NCBI RefSeq assembly: GCF_964340395.1
Contig: NC_135554.1
Location: forward strand, 21,220,592 to 21,284,591
Direction of reading: 5' to 3'
DNA: 64,000 bases
DNA from: Glandiceps talaboti
Taxonomy: Eukaryota; Hemichordata; Enteropneusta; Spengelidae
Shown here: positions 51,191-63,100 of the stretch, piece by piece
Numbering within the stretch: position 1 is the first letter of the stretch
Layout of the letters: the number at the start of each line of letters is the position of its first letter
Program-made: the position numbers and the translations under genes
The notes under the pieces: model-generated
What the model saw: only the letters and a program-made list of their open reading frames with translations
Told to the model about the DNA's origin: nothing
Database searches by the model: none

Positions 51191-51612
51191 AAAACAAATG
51201 AACATCGACAAAATAAAGCGTTCTTACTTTTCGTGGTCCTAAAAAGCTCATTTGTTAATTACTGAGGAAATTGTAACATTTTATCAAAGAAATTAATGGT
51301 CATTTTCATGTTATACATGACTGTATTTTATGTGTATGTAAAGAATGACACTTTTCAGCAGGCTATGAAAGGAATTAATTGATGAGTGTAGGAGAAAGAC
51401 ATCAAATTACAATATCATCTTTCATTTTGAAGTTTTACAATTCATAAAAATAAAGAGGCAATTATGACCTACTTCTTGTCTATCCTCTTTGAAATACATG
51501 TATAACCATATTTTGAGTAGACATAAACAAACAACTGTGTTACTAGACTGAAAGAGTCCTTGCTATTTCTATTTATGTGATCACTTGCCATATAAGGCCA
51601 AATAAAAATAAT

Positions 51613-51660
51613 TGTTTGGTTCCTGTTATCTGACCCCATACCATGATAAGATCTGTAAAG
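51613..51660 (+). mobile_element. Dispersed repeat D, decayed copy
   Basis: TTGGTTCCTGTTATCTGACC matches the start of the family; an A-rich AAATAAAATTA stretch follows about 90 bases on. Weak. Confidence 0.35.
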
Positions 51661-52004
51661 TTTGTACATCTGATGAGAAGAAAAGCAATGACACAGAGGC
51701 CATATGGAAAACAACAGAAAACATAACTACCTGAACTAGACACTCACATATGAAAAAAAAAATAAAATTAAAAAATAAAATTAAAAAATCTACCTACCCA
51801 CATATTCTAAAATTGAGCATAATCGGAAACACAATTTTTTTCTAAGTGGAATCAGCAACAAATCCTTCAGTCTAATATGTTACCTGTACTGGCTTAGACA
51901 ATGATCATTTCAAGGGAGGGGGGATTTTGTCACAGTTATTAGAAGAATAATTACAAATAGCAAATCACACTCAGGAAAAATCCATCAATGTTTCAGCTGT
52001 ACCT

Positions 52005-52145
52005 TAGGGAGCCTTAAGTTATTACAAGGAGGGAGGGATGGGGGGGTCACATTTTGCAAATCAAATGAAATATTGTTAAAAAAATTAATGAAATCTTTGA
52101 ACAGGGAGAGGGTCACATTTGTAATTACTGAAGGCTCCCTTACAC
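52005..52145. repeat. Small foldback with G-rich arms
   Basis: AGGGAGCCTTAAGTTATTAC at the left pairs with the complement of GTAATTACTGAAGGCTCCCT at the right. Confidence 0.7.
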
Positions 52146-53519
52146 ATGTGAAATACAACAACATACTGGACAGAGACAATGGGAGAATAAAATGATGCAC
52201 ATTACTCTCTGCTTTAACTTTAAAGTTTATTCATAAATCTTAAATTCATTATTGGACATGATAATAATCACATTATTTTTACATTTGTTTAACAATCACA
52301 ATATTTGTTTTTCAAGTTGACAGCAAAAGTTTGAAGAGCATGGTACTGTTTCCAAGAAAAGTTGACAAGCTTAGGAAGTGAAAAGGGAATTTAACTTTGT
52401 CAAATGAAGGACTCATGGAGTCCTGACTTGAAGCCGCTGGAAAAATCTAGTGAAGATTAAAATAAATTAATTTGTTCAATAATTTCAAGTTGTAACTATG
52501 GTAACTTTTCAGAATACTTAATTTTTATCAATGTCTGTACTTGAAGTATACCATAACTACCAACAAGGGGTATCATCAGAAAGTCAAATATATTCAATTT
52601 TCAGTTATTATCCCTCTAGAGTTCATCAGCAAAACTAACCAAACCCAGTACATAATAATACTTCCTAGATTATATAATCATGTCACAGTCTATGAAACCA
52701 ATTCACTATATATTTCAAAAGTTGTACAACTTTAATACTCAAAAAAGTCGCCTTGAGTTGTATCAGTGAATTAAAATGTTGATGGCAATGCAAAATCTGC
52801 TTCTCGTTTCTTTAAAGAAAAAATGCAAGCTGCTTAAACACAAACAAAACAGTTTCCTTGGTTTTCAAAAATCCTTACACATTTATCATAAATGCATAGC
52901 ATAGGAATTTTTCGAAAATGAAGGTTCACGTTTTTTCCTGCTTACATTTTTTCTATAATGAAATGAGAAGTAAATTCAGCATTTTAGCAGACAAAATTCA
53001 GTGGGTGGTTAGCTCACATGTTGTTCCCTTTTAGCATTTTGGAATTTCGGCAGCATATTTTCCTGTTTACTACTATTACATTTTTAGAAAATGAAAACTT
53101 TTCTAGATAAATGGTCACACTATAAAACTGGGAATAACTAAATTTGTGGTAAACAAAGTTCATTTTTAACTCTCGATAATACACTTAATAAGGCTGAAAT
53201 CATACCACTTGAAACTGGTAGTAAAACACATTCAAATAAATTACTGAAACTATGCGAGTCAAAGGAAGAGAAAAAACAAAGGAACAGTATGTGAACGACA
53301 CTGAGGGCACTGTATAAGTCATCAAATACTAGTAATTTGTGTACACAGCTAGCAATAAGGGATACTTTAAAACCCATTATAAATAATTCATTGTTGCTTC
53401 TTCATTTACATATTACAATATTAATTATCAGTTTCTGTTTAGATGGCTTTGCTCATAGGTAGTGTCAGCTAAAAGATAGTATCACATGGAAAGGAATGGA
53501 ATTGTTTATGTTGCTGCTT

Positions 53520-53940
53520 GACATGTAATGCAGATGGAATGACTTCATTCACTGTCTATGATGTGGTAGTCTGCCATTGATGAGATCTGTTTTCCCTTTG
53601 TGATGTCATACAACAGTACTGCTACACTAGTTCAGTGATACCTCATAATTCAACGTCTATGATGTCATAGTTTGGCATCTATGAGATCTGTTTTCCTTTG
53701 TGATGTCATACAACAGTACTATGTTTACACTTGTTGAGTAACACCTCATAATTCAATGTCTATGACATCATAGTTTCGCATGACAAGAACTATATTCCCT
53801 ATGTGATGTCATACAGCAGTACTACATTTATACTAGTTCAGTGACAGCAAATAATTCATTGTCTATGTCATAGTTTGCCATTGATGAGATCTGTTTTTCC
53901 TTAGTGATGTCATGGCAGTACTATGTTTACACTTGTACAA
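53520..53940. repeat. Tandem repeat, four to five units of about 100-110 bp
   Basis: Units share GATGTCATACAACAGTACT, TTTACACT-GTT and GATGAGATCTGTTTT-CCTT. Lies in the sorting nexin 3' flank, possibly 3' UTR. Confidence 0.88.
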
Positions 53941-54179
53941 CATGTATAAATATAAGTCTTGTGATTCTATATATTATTGGGTCGCTTCACTTTTGATATT
54001 GATCTTAATTATGTTTCAATCATCATATACGTATATATATGAAAACAGAGTTTGTAATACAATTTCTGGTCTCTTCAGGCAACACAGTGTAGTTGTACAT
54101 GTATTTACTATCTATTCAGTCTGTTTTGAGTACATGTGTTATTGTTCAATATTCTTTGCTGTCGTAGTCGTATCATCAT

Positions 54180-54266
54180 TTATTCCTTAGAGTCTTCATT
54201 TTTGGCACTGCTCTCTGCATTCTCTTTCTGAAGGTGTTGTATAACATGCTCCCAAGCTGACAATGT
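54180..54266 (-). CDS. Sorting nexin exon s8: C-terminus and stop
   Basis: [20 protein letters not shown] and a Glu/Lys/Ser tail, then [13 protein letters not shown] corresponds to SNX30 LMAWESIIPLLQ. Confidence 0.9.
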   Translation of the reverse strand, partial: TLSAWEHVIQHLQKENAESSAKNEDSKE

Positions 54267-57200
54267 CTGAAAAAACAAGAACAGAAATGAATAAAAAATT
54301 ATGATAAAACACCACTCAGAAAAAGGATTAAAATGTAGGCGTGAAAAACAGTTAATCTGACAAAGCTATACAAAAAGTTCACCCAGAACAAAGAATAATC
54401 CTATGTAAGCCTCATGGTGCCACTGATAAGATAACACTACTGTGAGAACCTGGGAATGAAGCATTGGCCTTTAACACATTTTTTCAAATATACGTTTTTT
54501 AACAGAAAGTGTTCTAATGTGTATGTTACTACATGTATAGAGCAACTGAATTATGTATTATATGCCGACCCTTGTCAAAGAATGGTAACTTACACAACTT
54601 CAACTAAACAACATTACCAATGTAAACCCTAAAATACTTGTAATTTTCAAAACCTGCTGAGGACAGGATTACTGTGACAATTCATACAAATGAAAATTTG
54701 TAATTGTTGATTAAAATACTACTAGTACATTCCTCTAATAACTTTGAGTGTTGCTGATGTCACTCTTGGAACACAACAAGCCATGGCACCAACCTTTTCA
54801 TAAAAATTGATTTGTCTGTCAGCTTGTCCAATGAACAGTTCTTTGAAGTCTTTCCTTTTGTTTTTATGCCATCTATCTAGATCAGCCTTAAGATCAGCGT
54901 TGGCACAGTCTGTTTTGTCTTGTAGAATAGTAACTTGTTTGTCCACCTACAAAAGAAATATCACATATTAAAATCATTGATGAACTGGTAAAAGGAGTAT
55001 AAGTTATAACATATTTAATTGTCTGATGACAGATGTTACTGAAGAAGTTAATGACTCATTCGTTCTCACTACACAGAAATTTGCATATTTTTGCATGTTT
55101 AAAGACAATTTGCATATTGGAGTTCACTTTTAACCAATGAGCAGCAAACTTCAGGTTCTCCACTGAAACAGAATCTGATTGCCATAATTATTGATGCACT
55201 GAACCAAAATTATCAAAAGCTATGATTAAATACCTTCTTGAAATTTAAATTTAAATTGAATAACCATGACATAAATGTTTGTTCCAGTGGATGTTTAACA
55301 TGAGAACACAGCTTCAAATACAACAACATGATGGTAATATGAATAGGGGTGTAATTACACACTGTAAATGAAATTTTATTCATGTCACCTGATAGACATT
55401 ATATCACATGACTTCATTACTGTCACCTGACAAAGATGATCAGTGTCACAAAAGATACATGTATAGAACCAAACAAATCAAAGGCCTACTGTGCACATAA
55501 ATAGGAATCAGATGAAGATGATGCTCATTATGCTAGATGACTTTGACCGTGTAACACACTCACAGAGCTCATAGAATCCCTATGAAACTGCTGTTTTAGA
55601 GAGTATAACATATTTTTTATCTCTTAATATTGGATTGCACTATTATAATTACACAGGAAAGAAATCTTTCACTGTATTTTTTCAAATTAAATTAGTCGCA
55701 TTTTGGGGATTTTATTCATGAAAATATTGGCTTGATACACATTGGAAGTGTCGAGACACTGACCTGCAATTGAAAATTAGCCCTTTAAGGAAGTTCAACC
55801 TTTATTTATGAAATATTACACAAGAGATTGATATCAGGAGTTGCAACATCAAATTCATGTATGATTTTACATATTTTGTTACTTATATGACATTCTATTT
55901 ATATAACTATTGACCCTCCACCAAGGTTGGTGGAGGGTCTATGGCATAACTATTGGATAACAAGGACCAAAAACTGCCTCTGTGGATAGGCCATTCATGA
56001 TTGTTTGCAACTACTTGTATATACACTAAATGTTCAGATGATATAGCAAAATCTAACTATAACTTCTCTGGCCATGACAGCCAATTCATAGGGATAGTGA
56101 ATTTTTCAAAACTGCCATTTCAAAAGTAACAGAAAAGAACTACACCAGTTACGTTTTTTGAACTTCACCACTGATTTAATACTAGGGATGAAGAGTTACA
56201 AAACTGGGTTTATTTTGTCATTCTGTATAACGTGTACACCATGCAGTACAGATTTACACTTATGGCCTACTATTTACTCAAAACACAAAAGATGTTCTGT
56301 GTCAAACATCACATAATATAATGGCCATTTTTCTCCCTGGTATGTTTTTCAATATAAGAGCATGAACCCCAATGTTTCAATCCAACAAACCTGGATTAGT
56401 ACTATCTTTGCTATGGAGCAACTGGGAGTAGATAAGAGGGTTCTACTGTACAGAACAAACTCTTTCAGTAGCTCTGCTAAACAACCGTCCATACTCTTAA
56501 TCCTAATCCACCATTGGCTTTAAAACATGTAAAGTCAGTATTCCAAGGATGACATCAAGGTAAGAAAGAAATCACACAAGTGAGGTCCTGCTGTAATCCT
56601 AATATCTTGTTCAAAGGAAAACACTAGCGTATCCTATGTCAGGAACTTCTGGTGTAACTACAAACACCAGCATGCAACATGCAGATTGTAAATCCTCCAA
56701 ATACCAATAATGCACACTATCCACTGTGTCAAGCACTCAGTCCACTGTGAAGTATTTATATTTGTGCTTTTAATTGCATTTCATTTTAGGTAGAAAATGT
56801 TCTTAGCAAAACAGTAGTGATCAAAATAGAATCCAAGAGAAAATGAACGATTCCTCATTACAATTTGATTGTTTCATGTCAAACTTGCTACTGGGCCAGG
56901 AGTGGTTTTATATACTTCCTAGCTACATCAAATATAGAGCAATTCAAATATATAACAAAATATATCAACATGTGACACATGAAGTTGTAACATTCTCAGG
57001 TAACCAAGTGGATTGATCTAATATTTCACAGTGCATTATGGGTACTTGCAGGTTCACTATATATGATACACATGATGAAAGGTGTGCAGTGCATTGTGGG
57101 TAATCATACAACAATACAATATAGGCAGTATGGATGGTAACAAACAAACAAACAAACAGACAATATACAGGATTTGCCAAGAAGAAGTTAGCATAATTTT

Positions 57201-60107
57201 AAGAACCAACGTACCCAAAAGATGTCAACACCAAAAAAAAAGTTTTGAAGGTGTTAGTCATGTCTTATTACCCTTGCTACTTCTGGAATACTTCGTCAAT
57301 CAGAAAAATATTCAGAAAATTTGTCCAAAGTATTAACAGAACATAACGAATATTTCCCTTTAATGCTTTGCTAAAATATAGCACTAAATTATGACTGTCT
57401 TAACATATACTCAAATGACCACTAAACCTTACAGCATACCCAAGAAATGAAAGCTACAAACACCAAGTCTGGTGGACATGCCAAGATGATTTCAGTTGTA
57501 GAACACAAACACCAAGTCTGGTGGACATGCCAAGATGATTTCAGTTGTAGAATTCATATGATTAGTAGTCAGAGAGGATGCACCTCAATTCCCCTATGCA
57601 CATAGGTCAAAGTATTGTCAGAAATTTCACCATACAAAATATATATCAATTGAACGAGAAAATACTACTGTAAATACATAATGTTATTTTTCGCAAATGT
57701 TACAGTCAAAAATAAAGAAACTCTGTACTGTACTTTGCAAGTTTGCATATTGATTCCACAGTTTGGGGGGGGGGGGGGGGGCTTTTTTGTTTTGTTTTGT
57801 TTTGTTTTGTTTTGTATGGGAGGGGAGAGATTAAAGCTTAGAGGACACATATTCTACATCACTGCACAGAAAATCAATAAAGTAAACTGAGTTTCTTAAT
57901 TCAAGTATGGTACATTTTGAAAGCCAAAAACCAATTTTTGAAAATCAAGGAAAAAAGACAAACTGATATAAGCTAGATGAGTACAGGTCTGTACTGATTT
58001 TGTGTCAGAAATAATCTTTAATTGCCCCTTATTTTCCTTATTTTGAGGTCCATAAATTTGAAGTAATCAACGGTTTCTTTCATTCTAGAGGTGCATCCTA
58101 TGCGGAGGGAGTAATTTATGCAGCATGCATGATCAATTTGCATGATGAAACATGAGATCTTAGATGATGGCATAGGCACAAGATGCAGTATATATATACG
58201 GTATATGCAGACGAGATCTTTAAATTGGGTGACTCTACCTCTTCTATCATTTTCTCAAGCTTGGCCATCTTCTGTTCTTTGATTTCATCGGGAGTTTTAC
58301 CAGTCAAAGAGCCTATAGAATAACTTGGGTCCGTGATCTTGACCTGAGTGACAGCGGTAAGGTGGTAACAGAATTAAGAGGGCAAGCTTTAATCGGTGAA
58401 GGTTTGCTGAGATCGTTCTCAGGTGTGATGCAGGCAAAAGAGATGAAAGCATCTTACTCAAAATTGACATTTTACTGCTCAGTTACCAAGAGTCTCAAAA
58501 AGAAATATTTCAATTGTTATTTTTGATGGAAAGAAGTTCCAAACATGAAGAATTAAAACACTTGAAAACTACAGTGTATAGTACTTGTTAATTCAAGACA
58601 AAGTCTGTCATTAGAAACCTGGCAACAGTGCAAATAACACTTGACTGAATGGGGTACCCATTTCTTAGCTTACAGAACTGCTTTACAAGGGATAGAAGAA
58701 GGAATGGTATGCAAGTGCAAAGAAGCAAAGCATTTATACTACATACTGGTGATTACTACACTAAACAGAAACTTGCAACAATTCTACAATGTGACTTTGA
58801 TTTCTCAATCTACATCACCAAAGTATCTATGGCAACCATGACACACTATGCTCCTTTGAATTTATAAAGAAGAATTTTTTTTTCATCAACTGTTAACTTG
58901 ACTGTGAGATAGTTGATAGTTGGTATCACATCTATACATATTATACAGGAAGTGGCACAATGACTGTATCCATAGTTTTATTACAGGGCCACAAGCTGAG
59001 TTTATACATTTGAAGGGATCATTTTTGCTGCATTTTTAAAAGGTGCCTATCATAGTATTCTTCATACTGAAGCATAGTACATCATCACTTGCTTTTAGCA
59101 GAACTTAAACTTGGTAGTTAGGCATAATGTAGTCTTGCTGCTTGACCCTCAGGCTATTCTACTTTTGGTCAATGTGACCGAAGGTCACTAGTGAGGGTGA
59201 TAGCCTGCCCTCATATCTATCAGAAGAAAGTGAGATCTAGCAGCTAGACTAGGCATAATGTTGTTTAAAACAATTCAATGAAATTTAATATACCGATATA
59301 CTTAAAACTAAAAGTAAAGGAAGCCCTTTTAATGCTCACAAGACAGAAGACTATTTTTAATGTCACTGAAGGTATACAGAATACTAATATTATGTTAAGA
59401 ATAGTTCAATCAGGGAACTTTTTTGTTGAATATTTTCATCAGAGTATGAACTCAGCTTGTGCCACTATAACTTTTGATAATCTAACAACTTCATCTACCA
59501 CATTCTTTTATCCTATTTCCTATAATTACGTTTAATACTTCAACTCAGTTTGGGAGACATACTGGTACTATTTACAGTCACCTTCGGCTACTGTTACATG
59601 TAACAACAACTTGAATATAAACATCTGAAGTAAACAACTCAATGAAACAGTTAGTAACGCTCTACTTCCAGCGATTATACAGTATGGCTAGTAGACTTTT
59701 AACATGTAGAATTTCATAAAACTATAGAGGCAATACTCATTCTTCATTTATCTATATTCTGGTAAAATATTTCCTGGTGTTATAACATACAAGTTGCTAC
59801 TGTGTTTATCTGACTAATAATGAAATAAACTGAAGTGAAGAAAACTACCTGTTCCCTTTCATTCTTCCTCTTGAAGGCATCTTCCTGGGCTAGTTCATAT
59901 TCAACTTGAATACTGTCTCTTTTCTTGAGAACTGACTGTGGGTTGTAGAATAAATTATACCAAAATAAGTAGAGTTAATTTTGTTCCCTTCTTTCGTACC
60001 TAGTTTTTAATGTTTGTATTACTATTATTGTATTGTACCAGTGTGTGTGTGTGTGTGTGTGTGTGTTTGTTTGTGTGTGTGTGTGTGTGCATGCATGTGT
60101 GTGTGTT

Positions 60108-60158
<51 letters not shown>

Positions 60159-63100
60159 ACGTGCACGTGCACGTACGTGTGCATGTCTATTGCAGTCACA
60201 ATAAATGATATTACAACGGGTTTCCATGGCAATAACTCATCAGGCTTAAAAGTATAAATCGGATATTGTATTTTTTATAAAATACTTTGTCTACAAAGTT
60301 CTAATATATCTGTTTGACATTTTTGATAGTGTCAAATTCATTTTTCTGAACAAGTTAACCGTACCCAATACAACCAACATTTACACACACTGATTTGTAT
60401 AGTATGATTTACCTTTAACATCAACTTTCCAATGACACATCAACATCAACTCACCTTGATAGAATCAGAATACAGTAAATATTCTCTCACTGGTGGTAGG
60501 AAATACTGTTCTTGTTCATCGCTCTAAAACAAATTATACAAATTGGGCAAATAGCTAAGATCAAATCCTGCAAATGTTGATATTTTCCCTATTTCAAAAA
60601 TTATAGGATGTTTTCATTCTACAAGTGGTTTCCAGATTCCCAAGACTAAATTTTCCATATTATTGAGACAGGCACGTTGTATTTACTATGTACAAATCAG
60701 CAGCAAAATAAATGTTAATGACTTAATATTTCTGACATTCATTTTTGTGTTTTCTGTTAATTGTTATAACATAAAACTATGTAGAGTTAAGTAATTGGTA
60801 CCCACAAGTTTTCCACATTTTATATTTGAGGCATAACTGAAAAGAACGTTTACCTGGCATCTCCCACCCCTAGCTATGAAACATCTTACAACTTGCATGT
60901 AGTACACATGATAACTTACCAGATCTTGTACAGCTTTTTGACAAGTCTCTATACATTCAGCCATACATGTCATTGTTTCTGCTAACTCAATCTCCGAATT
61001 AGACCATAAACTAAATACTGGACTGTATTCACCTAGTTCTGTGATGTAATCTGAACAAATGAAAGGAAATAAAACTAGTTTAATCAAATCTGAGGAAGCA
61101 TTTCGTCATTTATTCACTTTATTTCACTTTAAATTTGCATAATCTTAATCTTGGTACTTTCTGTATTAGCAGACATCAAACATATTCTACGACTTGTCAG
61201 AGTGATTCTAACTTCTGTCTTTCTTACTATATACATGTTATTGTTTTATACATAGTAAATTAAATAAATCTAAAAACATGCACTGACACTGGTATTTCTA
61301 TAATTTGATACATGTTTAGCTTGCCTGAAAGTCCATAACATAAATTTTATGAATATATGTTGAACTTTTGAATTCTCACTCAAATTCATAATTTATGCGA
61401 TCTTTCTTTAAAAAAGGTTGTTTTTTTTCTTACTTTTGTCTTTCTGGAACTGAAACTATTTATTGTTCCTAGTTTTTCACCCAAAAATGGTTGAAAATGA
61501 GATGCAAGCTCCTGTATATCACATACCCAAAGTTTTTCTTTGATGAGTCTGTCAGAATTATTACTCTTCCTAGTTTTAAACCAAAACTTAGTCAAAATGA
61601 GGAGGAATTTCATATATTTTATTTCACCTACCTTGATTTTCTTTGATAAGTCTTTCTGACACCCTATTGATAGTTCCTAGTTTTTCACCAAATGTCTGGA
61701 TATATTCCCCCATCATTGTGTACTCTGGACTTCTACTCTTCAGCATGTAGGTGGCTGCCACATTTCTCATAGAATCACCCATACGGCTCAACACACCAGG
61801 GCCTTGCTTCTTATGTGCAGTCAGTTCCTACACAGAAAAACACATAAAAATAGTCAGATTTTAACTTTGGGCAATAGGTAACATAACGAACAATAATTAT
61901 ATTGCACAATGACATACAAAAGATTGTACATTATGACGAAAACAATGTGATGTGGAATTGGGAAATTTAGTAAGATAATTTTTTTTTTTTTTTAAATCCG
62001 AGGTCACCCCAGACTGCTACAATGAATATGAGTGCATAGCATTCACTCTACTACAGTCACTATACCATGCACAAGCCAAGTTAAACGGAAAAATATGAAA
62101 AATATACGCTGGTCATTCTACATCACAGCAATGTGCGCCTATGTCACGAAAATGTGTGTCTACGTCACTGGTTCTGCTGTGTTCAAAATATAACTCAAAA
62201 CATTCAAAATTGCTATTCCTTGCCCCGATTTGATTTATATTACTGGTGCTGGTATAATTATGTTATTCTCTAATATTTTTTCTTCATTCAGCTGGAAAAT
62301 ACTCATGACCTAAGGGTTGTCACTACAAGTCTAGTGACTCACAGTGACAAAGGCCCCTTATGTCACTCATATTTTCCTTGGCTGAACAAAGAAAAATATT
62401 GGGAAATAACATCTAAGTGTTATTGAATTTGCATGTCACATTCTGTTTTTTTCCACAGCATAGTTTTTGAACTGATTTTGATAACTAGACATAAAATTGA
62501 AGTACCAAGTTTTACAGATAATTATTCCTTCCCTAAAAAAAACCTGCATTACAACCTAACACCTCCTTGTTCCCTTCTTTAATATTACAAAGACAACACC
62601 TACTCAAGGAACAGTCAAATACAAAACACTTAATATTACCAAAGAAACCACACACATATTTTTCAGTACTATACTGTCTTCTGTAATTCTTTCAGAGCCT
62701 AGTAACTATTCAATATGTGTGGTGATTTCAACTGGACTCTCATCAAGTGTGCAGTGAGCCAACTCAGTCAAAATTGTCACACATCAAAGTGACTATAACT
62801 GCTAACTTTCACCATCATCAAATTGCTATATATATAATTACAAACATAATACTTTGTTATTTAGAATTACCAACTATGAATTCAAAAATTCCAAAAGTTC
62901 TCGTTATAATACATTATTCTCACAGGAAAAATGATACACATCTAAAAAAAATTGATAATTTCAAATGTGTAATAAATTAATTTATCCAGCAAACTGATGT
63001 TGAAGTTAAAAGAACATGCATATCTAACAGATCAATAAATTATGTTAATGTGATGTTAATTATTAATCTAATTACCTTTTTTGTCTACTTAATTTTAAAA

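Larger units (their letters stand above)
51191..54179. other. Intergenic region between the sorting nexin and NUP155 genes
   Basis: About 3 kb with a decayed repeat D, a foldback at 52005-52145 and the tandem repeat at 53520-53940 in the sorting nexin 3' flank. No gene seen. Confidence 0.6.

Noticed and set aside
61386-61613. 75-codon minus ORF with GEKLGTIN and RLIKEK, possibly an alternative s2 exon
   Set aside because: Similarity to s2 is real but the blocks are out of order and carry no matching acceptor; treated as a duplicated exon edge.
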